Below, piece by piece: positions 37,770 to 49,212 of a stretch of 64,000 bases of DNA. The translations under genes and the position numbers were made by a program. The DNA comes from Tenodera sinensis (Eukaryota; Arthropoda; Insecta; Mantodea; Mantidae): assembly GCA_030765045.1 (NCBI GenBank), contig CM060964.1, forward strand, positions 317,570,128 through 317,634,127, written 5' to 3'. The notes under the pieces were generated by a model that saw nothing but the letters and a program-made list of their open reading frames with translations, made no database searches and was not told the origin of the DNA. The first letter of the stretch is position 1, and each line of letters starts with the position of its first letter.

Positions 37770-38435
37770 ACGGAAACAAGAGAACATTTCGTATGTACAC
37801 ATTGGAAATTATAATCAAATAATATACTCTTTGCAGGTGACCAAGTTCTCTTAGCGGATTCGGAAGATCATCTCCGCGCTAATGTAACAAAATTAAACAA
37901 TGCCTTACAAAAGTTTAATATAAAAATATCTATCCCAAAAATAAAATTAATGGCAATGAGAGGGAAAAATAAGATTAGAGCTAAAATAGTCACACATAAT
38001 AGTATAATGGAACAAGTAAATACGTTTAGATATTTGAGATGTGAAATATCAATATATAAAGGCTTGAAAGAAAATATACCAAAATATAATAATATAAATG
38101 GATGTATAAGGAGATATTTGGGGAGAAAACGTGAATAAAGAAATCCAGATTCGACTACATAACATCACCTCAAAGCCCGCCTTGATGTATGGAAGTGAAA
38201 CATAAGTGCTGAGAGCAAGTTATAAAAGACGTAGGTATTGAAGCAGCTGAAATGAGATTTTTAAGGTCGGTATTAGGGGTGAGTCTTAGAGACCAAAGAA
38301 GTCAAGAAATTAGAGAAAAGAGATGGAAGCAGAAGTTTCAGTGATACTTTGGCTTCGGAACGGGAAAACCCCAATTTCTGATGTGGAAGAAGATGACGAA
38401 GAAGAAGAAAAAGAAGAAGAAGAAGAATACATTGT
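37770..38435 (+). mobile_element. LINE fragment, reverse transcriptase C-terminal part, (GAA)n tail
   Basis: FAGDQVLLADSEDHLRANV (37832 onward) is the RT catalytic motif C region, normally F/YADDQ, with the first catalytic Asp changed to Gly. It is followed by LNNALQKFNIKISIPKIKLM and VNTFRYLRCEISIYKG (the FKYLG block), then after stops ARLDVW--E (the LYGSETW block) and AAEMRFLR. It ends in a GAA-rich tail (38382-38430). Same family and same tail type as 27116-28019. Confidence 0.8.
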
Positions 38436-38825
38436 TCGTCGTTCCTCGAAGAAAATGTTGGAAGTGTCCTCCACCGGCATCCATATATGTACTCGTTTCA
38501 CCATATTCCGTGATGTCCTAGGAAGAGTATGCACGCCAATGTAGACTATTTGGTTTTAAATGATTCAGAGAGTTGAGCAGTTGTCTGATGTGTATTCTTG
38601 TACACTGTATTTTTAATATACCCCATAATAAAATGTCCGGCGAAGTTAGGTCAGGTGATCTGGTGGGCAAGCCTTTTGACATTATTCGATTATCAAAGAA
38701 ACTGGTTACATTTTACATGGAGAAGTTAGATATATGCCAGGTTGCTCCATCTTGCTGGAAATAATATTCTGTCAGTTCTGTATCATCCAGTTGCTACACG
38801 AATTTATTGAACATTCTTCTTCCTT
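38436..38825. other. Intronic sequence, no recognisable content
   Basis: Nothing recognised. Confidence 0.35.
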
Positions 38826-38829
38826 ACCT

Positions 38830-39145
38830 GACTACCCCCACTATGTAGGAATGACAATCCCTAGGGTCAGACGCCTGTCGGGGAGCACAGAAACTATGGA
38901 CCGGACACAGTGAAGACCTGGAAGCCGGTGGTTAGCCCAGCACCAGGTATGAGGGTGAGGAAGAGGATGATATGAAATGTAGAAGAGATCGATGAATGGA
39001 AAGTTGATGGAGCACTTGGTGGGATGAGTGGCGGGGGAAACCGGAGAACCCAGATAAAACCCACCCAAACGCCGCTAATACCACATGCGAAATCCTGGGA
39101 TCGAACCCGGGCCGCCTTGGTGGTAGGCGAACGGTCTAATGGATT
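38830..39145 (-). mobile_element. tRNA-headed SINE (family S4)
   Basis: On the minus strand, GTTCGCCTACCACCAAGGCG leads to a B box in CCCGGGTTCGATCCCAGG, then TTTCGCATGTGGTATTAGCG and the AACCGGAGAACCC block (reverse). The distal part contains CCGGTGGTTAGCCCAGCACC on the plus strand. It is longer than the copy at 10025-10230 and shares its core. Confidence 0.8.
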
Positions 39146-39588
39146 GAATATGTCCGTATGAACTTCAGTGTGTTTGTCTCTTAAATAAGCGATGCAAGAC
39201 TCAAAATATAGTTTTTTTCCTCTCATTAACTTGCTTAATTTGGTCTAGATTTTTTTCAATTCGGATTGTAGGGTCAATAATTAATCCCCTATTTTGTTGC
39301 CTGTCAATGACAATTACGTCTGTTCTCTAATAAAAATAAGGCTAGAAAACGTGTTGTCAACGTAAATATCACCATTTCAAACCATCGCAATGTGCACATT
39401 TCAATAAATTGTAATGAACCATTCCTGGATATAAAACTCTTACTAATATTTCCACAAACTAGTATGCATCTTCTAAACTTAAGCCAACAAGAAATATATA
39501 TATATATATACCAACTAATACGCACAATTACTAACACAGGACGTCTAAGTAGATATTCTTATAACAGTTTCGAGAAAATCAAATGCCT
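39146..39588. other. Intronic sequence, no recognisable content
   Basis: A short (TA)n run at 39496-39510; otherwise nothing recognised. Confidence 0.4.
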
Positions 39589-39589
39589 A

Positions 39590-40255
39590 CAGTAGGCTTT
39601 GAGCGATAGTCAAATCATTTAAAGGTGGTCGGTATATGAAGACTGAAATTCCGTTCCCTTTGCACAGCTAAGGCATAAAAATTCAATTACGACCTTCCAT
39701 TTGAGAAAAGTACACGTATAAATATTGGAAAGCTCGCACAAATAACAAGGAATATTTCTGAAACGGTTCACTCCACAAAAACAATTATTTGGACTTAAAT
39801 TCTGTATCTTAACAAGATCTACACTTTTTATGCAGCAAGATTTGGTCTATCTCTTACAGTTTACGAGTTATTCAAGTCATCTAGAGTAAACAGGACTACA
39901 TAGGTTAAACCAGAAAATTCAAAATATACATTTCATTTATCATAAAAATATCGCAAACATATGGCATTTTAATCCAAATCGTTAGAGCTATTTTCAGTAA
40001 AATCAAAATTTTCCATGTAAACGGTACTTTCGGGTGGACGAATTTTCGTCAAAATCTTTGTTGCATCCTTAAAGATACTAAACTTCAATACCAGCTTTGG
40101 TTTTTAACAGACTTTTTGTTTTTGAGCTTTTCTTTTTTTGGATTCAGGGGGCATCAAGGCATATATTTCCGGTGAAATATCGACATCGAATTTTTGGATC
40201 GAATACAATACCTACGTCCTCTACTTACTATACGCAGTAGAGAAAGTAAAAATGT
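39590..40255 (-). repeat. Family A repeat, tail-truncated copy
   Basis: Reverse copy running from GTAGGCTTTGAGCGATAGTC through AACGGTTCACTCCACAAAAA, TTTTCCATGTAAACGGTACT, the head block GGATTCAGGGGGCATCAAGG and the CTATACGCAGTAGAGAAAG end. The simple-sequence core is deleted (TTTTTGAGCTTTTCTTTTTT in its place). Confidence 0.82.
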
Positions 40256-40385
40256 ATGAGGAAACTTATTACGTTCCATCTAAAATGTGCTTCATAGAAC
40301 CATTACAAACAAAAACGTCTAATGGCATTTTGTTCTTTGAACAGCCGACTTCGAAAAAATAAATAAACAAATAAACAAATAAATG

Positions 40386-40871
40386 AATGAATGAAGGAAT
40401 GAATAAATGAATAAATGAATAAATGAATAAATGAATAAATGAATAAATGAATAAATGAATAAATGAATAAATGAATAAATGAATAAATGAATAAATGAAT
40501 AAATGAATAAATGAATAAATGAATAAATGAATAAATGAATAAATGAATAAATGAATAAATGAATAAATGAATAAATGAATAAATGAATAAATGAATAAAT
40601 GAATAAATGAATAAATGAATAAATGAATAAATGAATAAATGAATAAATGAATAAATGAATAAATGAATAAATGAATAAATGAATAAATGAATAAATGAAT
40701 AAATGAATAAATGAATAAATGAATAAATGAATAAATGAATAAATGAATAAATGAATAAATGAATAAATGAATAAATGAATAAATGAATAAATGAATAAAT
40801 GAATAAATGAATAAATGAATAAATGAATAAATGAATAAATGAATAAATGAATAAATGAATAAATGAATAAA
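40386..40871. repeat. (GAATAAAT)n octanucleotide array, about 59 copies
   Basis: From about 40400 to 40871 the 8-mer GAATAAAT repeats with no substitution visible; the left 20 bases are a less regular AATG/AAGG lead-in after AAATAAACAAATAAACAAAT. Because 8 is not a multiple of 3, all frames give the same 24-bp peptide cycle (SFIHLFIY on the minus strand). These are not genes. Confidence 0.98.
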
Positions 40872-41288
40872 ATAAAAAAATACTGGGTTTCGTTCCAAAT
40901 TGGAAGCGTAATTCCACAAGAATGTACGAAGATAATAGTTTGTTACTTGTAAGATGCGCAGACTAACATTTCTGACTCAACTTTGGTAGTAATTATGGAA
41001 CATCACGCAGGATTTCGAAATAATCAATCACCTAAAAGAATTAAAGGAGTATTTCGAATAGATTTTGCAGACGTGAAGTAACTCGGCCACGTTGCGTTGA
41101 GGTTAGTCAGAGAATTGAACCGGCTTCTGGATGTAAACAGGTCGATCGCTTGCAGCGTGTTGTAATGATTAAGGAGCTAACGATCCTGATTGGTCTACAC
41201 TGACACAGTAAACATGGAAGGACACGGCATGGTATTTGTTTACGTTCCGTAGGAACCTTACGGTATTGGTTTTACGCTATCCATTTTA
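40872..41288. other. Intronic sequence, no recognisable content
   Basis: Nothing recognised. Confidence 0.4.
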
Positions 41289-41289
41289 C

Positions 41290-41960
41290 TATGCCATGTA
41301 TTACATTCACATGGTTTTCTCTACTGGCTTTTCTTTCTCGCAACGTGATCACATTCTTATCTACTCGCCCTTCAACATACAACTCATACAATCTTCTATG
41401 TGATTGTAATAGAAATGCAATGTGTTACATTCACACGGTTCTTTCGACTAGCTTTTCTTTTACATGACCAACACTGGTTGATAAATGTCCATGAAGATTG
41501 GCACATGTAGGAGTTTTTCCATGGAGATTTTTATGCTAACCATTTTACTATGCAACGTATTACATTCTCATAGTTTTCCCTACTTGCTTTTCTTTTAGGT
41601 AACACATTCTCGTGTTCTGTACTCACCCTTCAACACACAATGTATACAAATTTCTATGAATGAAATAGAAATACAAAGCATCACATTCACATGGTTATCT
41701 CTACTCGCTTTACTTTTACGAAACGCAATCACTATTCTTTCTCTATTTCCTCTTTTACAAAGAATTCATACAATGGCGTATATGATTGAAATAGGAATAC
41801 AGCGTCTTATATTCACACTACTTTCTCTATTTGCTTTTCTTCCTGTAGAATTTGGGGTTGTTCAACAGTGCTTTTGCAGTTTCTTCTCGGTGCTTTTATT
41901 TATTTTGTTAATTTTTTATCGTGTTGAGATAATATATTCATATTAGATATCGCGTCTTAT
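41290..41960 (+). repeat. Family B tandem repeat, five diverged units
   Basis: The motif TTACATTCACATGGTTTTCT, or a variant, recurs at about 41301, 41425, 41560, 41681 and 41807, giving unit lengths of 121-135 bp. Each unit continues with CTACT-GCTTTTCTTT, a TTCAACA(T/C)ACAA spacer and GA(A/T)TG(A/T)AATAGAAAT. Opposite orientation to 14400-14935. Confidence 0.85.
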
Positions 41961-42340
41961 ACAATTTTGTAAATGTATCTTTATCATACAATTATGTAAT
42001 ACCGTTGTTATTCTACCCCCTTCCCCCTGTATTTTCGTTTTATGTCGTCGAATAATTCTTCACTCATATTGTCGAAGTATTTTTATTCCCTTAGCAAAGG
42101 ATTACTGTTTTCCCTTTCGCGAAGCATACGAATTAATCTCTCATTTTATCCCACGCAACACTCATTTGCATCTTCTTTCCCGAAAAGCATGGATTATGAT
42201 TAATGCTTAGGGTTGGTAATCAATATTAATGAAATTTCTTACTTTTTTTGATGCGTCATAGTGCCCTCATTCCTAATTAATCGAACTCCATTAAAGCCAT
42301 AGCATTCTTTGATATTCTTTCCTATTATTAATTTATCTCG
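41961..42340. other. Intronic sequence, no recognisable content
   Basis: Nothing recognised. Confidence 0.35.
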
Positions 42341-42344
42341 AGAC

Positions 42345-42885
42345 CGCCTCTGTAGCGCAGTGGTAGCGCACCTACCTTCGGCGCGGAGGACCTCGGTAGA
42401 TTCGTGGGAATTTTTCCCCGCTGGGAGGTCTGGTCCGGGGTGCACTCAGCCTCGTGATGCAGTTATCCTGATGGAAAGGTAACGTCTCTAAAAGATCAAG
42501 CACAGAGATATTTTTAGACGTGGCGTGTGCCGAAATGTTGCGCAGTGGTTTATGGTCGAGGTCACTTTAAGACATAGGGTGTCAGGTTAGTATCTCTCCG
42601 ACTTCCGCGTAGTCAACATCGCGGGAATGTGTGTTTAAGTACAGCACTCGCTTACATTATCAGCACTCTCTTATGTATGAAACGAGACGTTAGCCCACCA
42701 ACAATTTCCATGACGTCACTCGCACAAATGTTAGCAAGGTCACGCGCCACTTTTGAAAAATACCTCTGTAGCCGCCTTACGGTCAGGGGGGTCGGTGTGC
42801 TGACCCCCGGCTCCCCCATTCTGCACTCACCCATGACCTTAGCTGCGGTTGGAGGACGCAGCGGCCGGGCCGTAAGGATACTCTG
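42345..42885 (+). mobile_element. tRNA-derived SINE (family S1), split by an insertion
   Basis: The head GACCGCCTCTGTAGCGCAGT with A box TAGCGCAGTGG, then CGGTAGATTCGTGGGA (decayed B box) and GGGAGGTCTGGTCCGGGGTG to about 42480. The 3' part resumes near 42790 (CTGCACTCACCCATGACC, GGACGCAGCGGCCGGGCCGT), matching the distal part of 24871-25222. The roughly 280 bp between are unlike the reference copy, so an insertion or rearrangement split the SINE. Confidence 0.75.
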
Positions 42886-44010
42886 CATAGGGGAGACGCC
42901 CTAGAGATTATTATTAATTTATTTCGAGCTTATCCATATTTATTCATCAGTGATTATTTATATTCTTGTTCCATTTGTATTGCACTTTATACCTTCACAC
43001 TTTATAATTATAAATAAGTTTTATATTGACGAAACAAATTTAGTCCCCTCTCAGCTCAGTTACCATGGAACGTACAGAAACTTCTACAAACATTTAACAC
43101 AAATCTTGAATTTCTTGACTTTTATCTTATATTTTCTGTAAATTTCATAATCCGTGCGAAATAAATGTGATTTTAATGGTTTAGTGCTTTCAAAACTGAA
43201 TTAAACAAAGAAATTAACTTTTAAGTTAAGTTGCTAGTTAAGCCATAAGAAATTGGCAAAAATTAAGGTAGTATTCACACCACCATACTATGAATACTAT
43301 TAGTCACAGAAGCATGAATTTTTTTTTTTGGGGGGGGGGCATTTAATTGCTCTTTCTACTTGGTAAGTATGTTTAGAAAGCTCTCTTAAATCTTACTGCT
43401 TTTTAAATACTTTACCGAAATGTATTTTTCTTAAAAATTAATGAGCTGGATATGCATACGTGCACTTTTCTCTTCTCATACTTATCAAAATACATCGAAA
43501 TTTTACTCACATCTACCTATAAAATAAATGACTTATCTTCATTATTATGATGTCAAGAACAAATCCACCACTATTACGATGTCAAGAAGAAATTTACTAC
43601 TTCTATAGAATTTTTTTCGTTTTTTCTTATTTTCTTTTTTTTTTGGGGGGGGGGGGGAGGTAAAGAATTTAAAATTTGAATGTGTCACAGAGTAAAATTA
43701 ATCTACTACAGAAGCTTTTCCATGGGTCTGGTAACATACATTGAATATGTCATACAGCTATCTAAAATAATTTTTTCTAGAAAATGCGCCAAGAGCTTGC
43801 AAAATGGGAGTTTGAAAAAATTGAGTATACGGTTAAACAAATGGGAAATATTCCAATATCCATTGTTAGAAATCTCCTAGTCTATGTGAATACTGCGTAA
43901 GGGCTTTCTTGTCATTTCTTTTTCGGTTTGTTTTGTTCATTTTTGTCTCCTTTGTCATCATATGTAGTGGTATTTTTTTTTTTTCAGACTTGGTCATATA
44001 GTTACGATTT
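42886..44010. other. Intronic sequence with T/G tracts
   Basis: AT-rich, with T-then-G runs at 43321-43341 and 43638-43661. No gene or element recognised. Confidence 0.4.
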
Positions 44011-44017
44011 ATATCTC

Positions 44018-44353
44018 TCAGTGCTTGCTCCATGTTTTAGCTGGTTTGATGTCCATTCTCTGCATCACTAGCACCCTGCTGTATGAACCACCATTGGAGC
44101 AAATTAGTGCGTCTATAACACCAATTTTCAGCACTTTTGCTTCAACAAACATTGTTTTAGGAAGTCGTTGCCATATGTAGCAGTTGAATGCTTCGTTCTG
44201 ATTCTGTCTTACCATGGAGACATTGCTTGAGTAGTTTGGGACCAGAAAGAGCGTTATAAACTGGCCTAATTTCCTCAAGTACCTACAGCAGATGACAGGG
44301 TGTTTGTGATTATATTCACAGCCACTTGCTAGTGAACGTCGCCACAAGCACAA
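44018..44353 (-). pseudogene. Mutator-like (MULE-type) transposase relic, C-terminal part
   Basis: A 111-codon minus-strand frame contains NQNEAFNCYIWQRLPKTMFV then EAKVLKIGVIDALICSNGGS and YSRVLVMQRMDIKPAK. This matches the NESFN..IW.RCPK..FV......G..DAV..FN.G block followed by the L..LG.. helix found in insect Mutator-like elements. Open but far too short for a full transposase; no flanking TIRs seen. Confidence 0.72.
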
Positions 44354-45255
44354 ATGTAAATATACCTAATACCATAGACATAGAAAGTTGAGCAACTATT
44401 AATGAGGGATATGCCAGGGCGGGGGTGGGGGCGGGGGCGGGGGCTGGTGCGGGTGTGGAGTGGCCCTGGTCACTATGACACACCGGCAATTTATATGCGC
44501 AAACACATTTGGGAAATACGATTATTTTATATCTAATTGTTCAGAGAAGAGTGCTTATTCAAATGAGACAATAAAAAATTATGCAATTTTTGACCACCTT
44601 AACGACCAACTTACTTTAAGAACTTCAATTCCTGATCTACTTTTTTGGGGTCTTGTGTCTCAAAGGTTGTGAACAGTTCCATGACAGCAGTAAAATCGAT
44701 TGGTTTTACTGAGTACAGTCTTTATTGTGTGTGGAAAATGTCGTATGGTTCTCTTAATTAATAGCATCTGTTATGTGGGATTATAACAATTTTATCTTGT
44801 TTGTTATGTTAATAAAGTAATCCACATGAGACAGCCTGTTGACGAATCATATCCCCCATTAGCTAGTTATACTCTAGCCTGGTTTTCTTTTGCGGGAGAC
44901 AGAAATACATTTACAAAGGGCAGTACGTTTCGTGACATACCAATGTCAATCAAAGCCATTCAGAAGTTTTATCCTTCAAACTTTTCTGCACTATCATCAT
45001 CCTGAGTTCATTAGGAATTCTTTTTACTCTATAATACTCTTCCAATTTCTTTAGAAATAATTTTGTATGATCCCTTTGTCTTCGTCGAAAATGATGTAAT
45101 TTGGTTTAAGACTGAGCTCGCGTGCTAAGTATTTTGCATTTTATATGTTCACATGTCGGGGTTTCCGTCCTTGTGTAACATGTGATTTTCTCTTTGTCTA
45201 CATTATTGACATAAAAAATCATTCGATTCGAAACTACCAGGGGCCCAAATGACCT
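44354..45255. other. Intronic sequence with a G-quadruplex-forming run
   Basis: At 44421-44443 four G5 runs are separated by single bases. The remainder is unrecognised. Confidence 0.5.
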
Positions 45256-45257
45256 TG

Positions 45258-45410
45258 GATGGTTTTTAAGTGTGCTTAAAGACGACAGCTCCATGCCAGT
45301 AGATTTACTGGCATGTAAAGGAACTCCTTGGGGACAAAATTCCGGCACACCGGTGACGCTGATGTGATCCTGGCAATTCACAGTGTCGTTGGACGAAAAA
45401 AAAAGTCGAC
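45258..45410 (+). mobile_element. SINE (family S2), head-less 3' fragment
   Basis: GTGCTTAAAGACGACAGCTC, AGTAGATTTACTGGCATGTA, GGCACACCGGTGACGCTGAT and a short A run, closely matching 29535-29660. The tRNA head is missing. Confidence 0.88.
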
Positions 45411-45460
45411 GGGCCCTTAAACCTCACACACACACTCACTCACTCTCTCACTCAAAACTA
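45411..45460. repeat. Short CACA/CACT array after SINE tail
   Basis: CCTTAAACCTCACACACACA then CTCACTCACTCTCTCACTC. The start is shared with the large array at 35172. Confidence 0.85.
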
Positions 45461-45675
45461 CCCTCTCTTGTCTGTGTTTCAATCATAACCCCATCTGCTT
45501 TTTGAAAAATGTATCTTTATTTGATACAATTATTGTGCAATGTTCATCACTCACGTCTCATGTCGTCATTGGCTTTAGCTTGGTTTAGCTTTTAATCATC
45601 AATAGTTTGCTGTCGGGACTACATCACATTGGGTAACACATTTATTTCTGCTGACACAATGTGTTTCACTTTATT
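45461..45675. other. Short unrecognised stretch
   Basis: Nothing recognised. Confidence 0.35.
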
Positions 45676-45679
45676 ATTG

Positions 45680-46795
45680 CTTATAGTTTCTTTCATTATT
45701 ATTTTTACTGTATGATTTAACTTTTTTTCTCTTGTGATTGATTTAATTCACAACAATTGTGATCTAATTTCAACCTCTCCATTTCTTTTACTAATTCTAC
45801 TTTCAGGTTACTAACTTAATTTCCTGAGCTAGTCCTACATTCCATCATTTCAATGTTCTATTTATTTATATATTTATTTATATATTTATTTATATATTTA
45901 TTTATTCCTCCTTCTAACGTCACTTTGTTTTTGCTTCATTTCTATTTTTGAACTGTTCATTTTATTCCCAATATTTTCTATCTTGCTTTCTGGAATATTT
46001 TTAATTTCACTTATTTCCCTATACACATCTTTTAAATTATTCTCCATAATTTCCATGTTTCTTGTATATTATTCTCTACCTTCTTCTATTTCCAGTTTCA
46101 AATAATTTCTGACTTTCTCTAAATTTTTCCTATTCTGATTGATTTTCTGTTATATTTTGAATCCTAAACTCTGTTCTAAGCTACTTATTTTCGATCCTAA
46201 GCTAGCTAAATCTTCTTTCCTGCCTTTGTATAAGTTATCTAAATCTTCTTTATTTCCTGTTTCCTACTTTCTTTTCTATCGTGTTATATTCTCTGCCCTA
46301 CTTACAAAGCCCTCTATCATTTGCTTCATTCTTTCCAGCACTTTATTAATTGGGTCTTCCCCCTTACATCTCTCATCTGTAATCTTTGCTCTCTGCTTCT
46401 ACTTCTTTATCCCTCTCCACTGTACGAGACATCTGCACAGTTTCTTCTACTATATATGTTCCCATTTTTACTTCTACCTTACTTCGTTATTTCTCTTCAC
46501 CTAGTCTTTTCCTACTTATTTTCAATTTTTCTTTCACAATTTTATTATTTCTGAGAATCATAAATAAAGGAAAATCAAGCTTTTGTTCCTACTGTTCTTA
46601 GTCTTCTTTTCTTGCACCTGTATCCAACGTCCTTGGGATGTCTGGTAGTTGTACGAAGTCTTCGGTGGTCTTCTCCCCCTCGCGTGCTCCGTAATTCCGA
46701 TGTGGTGATGCCGTCTTCCAAGTATTTTCCTTCGGAGGAATCAAGATGCCCCCTGTTCCTCGTCCTCCGTCTTGATGTAATAAGTTGCTATCCAA
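45680..46795 (-). pseudogene. gag-like coiled-coil relic of an LTR retrotransposon, with leader
   Basis: Minus-strand frames give EDLASLGSKISSLEQSLGFK, then after shifts NLEKVRNYLKLEIEEGRE, MEIMENNLKDVYREISEIKN and MNSSKIEMKQKQSDVRRRN. This is a Lys/Glu-rich heptad pattern like Gag of insect LTR elements. The upstream leader (46600-46795; PPKENTWKTASPHRNYG, FVQLPDIPRTLDTGAR) includes the block shared with 18240-18295. A TTTATATA tandem at 45859-45905 interrupts it. Same family as 17440-18063. Broken by many stops. Confidence 0.55.
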
Positions 46796-47650
46796 AACTT
46801 AAATCTTTAATCGTGTCCTTTCCTTTATTCTCGCCCCACATTTGGCCAATTATTATATTTCTACATTATTGTGTGCTGTGTAATCTATGAGGACATCTCC
46901 CAAAAAGTTCTTATTGAGGAGTACTTTTAGAAACTATTGTTCGTATTTTTTGTATTAATTATTTCCTAATGAGAGAGCTTGTTCAACTACCTTTATTACC
47001 CGTTTTATCACTACTTCAACGAAACACTGCCGAAATGATTCATGTTGTTCTTAATTGGAAGTTTTCTATTATGGAATTTATTTTCTGTATTTTTATTGTT
47101 GTTTGAGTTGGGGAAAATCTTTGTCATCCTTCACAGAAGCTCATATTAAATATTGCTCAATTTTCAACTGGCTTTCAATGAAACTGGTGAGTGCAATGTA
47201 CTTCTGGTGAATGAATCAATTATGTGCCTACTTTTGTTCATTCAGTGGCAAAATAAGTTTGAGACTATACCTTAGAAAGGCTTTAAATTCTAATTCTGTG
47301 TTCATATAGACTTTTATTTTCATTTAAGTTGGATACAAAATTGCTCTATTTATGAATTTGAATATATGCAAGTAATGTGAGGGAAGAGGTTGGTTTACTA
47401 GCTTTTGTAACGTCTGCAAAATAGGAAAATAAGTATAAATTTTTCCATTCACAGCGAAAATTAATGTTGCATCTTTTTCATCTCCTTTTAACATTTCTGC
47501 ATAGAAATGAGAGGAGAGTTTGGAGGAGTTCATCTGCCATAGCCGTGTAAAATTTACATCTGAATAAATTGTCGAGGAGTTACTGCTATTTTAATTCTGT
47601 GGTGCATTTTTTGCAGTCTGAGCTGAAATCTGTACAAGCTAGGATAAAAA
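46796..47650. other. Intronic sequence, no recognisable content
   Basis: Nothing recognised. Confidence 0.4.
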
Positions 47651-47654
47651 CCTT

Positions 47655-48075
47655 TAACCCTAGCATTACCAAGCCTTATTCCAGAACTTGATTACCGAGA
47701 AGGGAGGTACTTTATGACCGCTACTGGTAAAAAATATCTCAGCAATTTTTGAAACAAATTTATTTTAAAATTGGGCATTATATCTTGTAATGTTCATAAA
47801 GGTAATATTTAACATGGTTTAACTATTCCTTTTCTTTGCTATTTTACCTGAATCATATTATACCGATAAGGCAGTACTTTATGACCATCTTAACATTTCA
47901 TTGTTTCTCAAAAGGACCAGCAATGAAACGTTAAAACAATTACGCAATTCATTAGTAGAAACAGTGATTGGCAATAACTATTAACTGCATGCCTTTAATC
48001 AAAGAATTAAGTCAGAAGTTTAAACATTACATGAAGGTGAACATAAACTATACCCCTTGATAATGCTAGACACAA
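47655..48075. mobile_element. Putative MITE with CTAGCATTAYCAAG inverted ends
   Basis: The left end TTAACCCTAGCATTACCAAG and the right end CTTGATAATGCTAG are inverted repeats (13 of 14 inner bases). TTAACC at the left suggests a piggyBac-type end, but the right flank lacks GGGTTAA. A GTACTTTATGACC string occurs twice inside (47708 and 47874). No coding capacity. Confidence 0.5.
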
Positions 48076-48182
48076 CAACGTAAGTTTGAGAAAAGAGGTT
48101 GAAGGCAGACACAAGAATGTTATTCTTATTCAACAGTGTCTTCATTAGTACTATCGGAGTTATCATACGAGTGATAAAAAAG

Positions 48183-48340
48183 CTAAACCCCAGCGCAACA
48201 GCCCATGAAGGACCAAGGCTTGCCACCCAGCCGCTGCGTCTCCCACCTCTGCCCACTACAAGCGTCATTGGTGGGGTTCAGTACTGGAGGGTGGGACGTC
48301 GTCAGCACCCCAAGCCCTCCCGTCCAGTTATACGACCTTC
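48183..48340 (-). mobile_element. SINE (family S1), 3' half
   Basis: AAACCCCAGCGCAACAGCCC, CCACTACAAGCGTCATTGGT and GTACTGGAGGGTGGGACGTC match 24871-25025 closely. The tRNA head and proximal body are missing. Confidence 0.88.
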
Positions 48341-48935
48341 TTTTTAATATTCATATTGAAATTAAATCATTTAGATAATAGGTATTTATGTAGCCACTAT
48401 GCTAAAGCTTATGCTTAGGTGGTACATACAGCAGTTTTTATTAAGAGATCTCTAAATTATATAAAATAAAAGTGTAATATGAATACTGTATAAATATAAA
48501 TGGTATAGCCTGTAATTTGTTGACATTCTGCATTCTGCCTTCTGGGAAGCGTTGATCATAACAGTACAAGATGCGGATGTAGATGGCAGTGCTTGTGCTG
48601 AACGATCGTTTCTAAATAACAAACTTGTGATGAAAATAGGGGTGAACATTCTAGGCAAGTTACAATTTGAGACAGAAACACTGGATTGAAGCATAATCTC
48701 GGCAGTAGTATCAAAAGGAACATATTCCATTCGCTAAGAACAGTCATTCTCACTTGCATGTTGCGAAATAAATATTTTGTTTTTTGGAAGGGTTTCTGAT
48801 AATCAATATAATGATGTAAACTTATCTTGGTTTTTAAGGTATTAATTATTTTGTTAAAAATGATGGTAAAGTTTATGATTGGCAGAAAAACTGTTGGCTT
48901 ATGTTTTATTTATAATCAAGTATTTTAAAACAAGC
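48341..48935. other. Intronic sequence, no recognisable content
   Basis: Nothing recognised; the overlapping minus-strand frames at 48452-48759 show no motif. Confidence 0.4.
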
Positions 48936-48939
48936 GAAA

Positions 48940-49212
48940 AGGCACCTCTGTAACGTGTGCGACTCGCATTCGGGAGACCATGAGTTCGATCCCCGCGGTC
49001 AGCCTGGGTCGCTTAGTCGCTCTTTCTGCGTGGTGCGGAGCTTCGGTGGTCCACTCGATGGCTAGCTCTCCAAGTGTTAGGGACTTCCGCAAGTCTCTGT
49101 GACTCTACTCTGCCGACCTGTGATCTCCCTTCGCCTCATCTCTTCCCCCGGGGGGTAACTACGCAATATATCCGACACAAGTCGCGGTGTGTGACAGGCC
49201 TCCCTGAACTGA
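48940..49212 (+). mobile_element. tRNA-headed SINE (family S5)
   Basis: GGCACCTCTGTAACGTGTGC, then a B box in ATGAGTTCGATCCCCGCGG, followed by a GC-rich body (TCGGTGGTCCACTCGATGGC, TTCGCCTCATCTCTTCCCCC, GTCGCGGTGTGTGACAGGCC). The A box is decayed. Only one copy seen. Confidence 0.7.

Noticed and set aside
38310..38544. Glu-rich and Ser-rich open frames on opposite strands
   Set aside because: Both read through the (GAA)n tail of the LINE fragment.
40386..40871. CRISPR-like array
   Set aside because: The units are contiguous 8-mers without spacers, and the window is eukaryotic.
40269..40919. Two overlapping ~200-codon frames with a SFIHLFIY repeat
   Set aside because: Frame-independent translation of the 8-bp array, with no unique coding sequence.
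46139..46601. Phe/Leu/Ser-rich plus-strand open frames resembling membrane proteins
   Set aside because: They are the antisense of the Lys/Glu-rich gag-like relic, which makes hydrophobic frames on the other strand.
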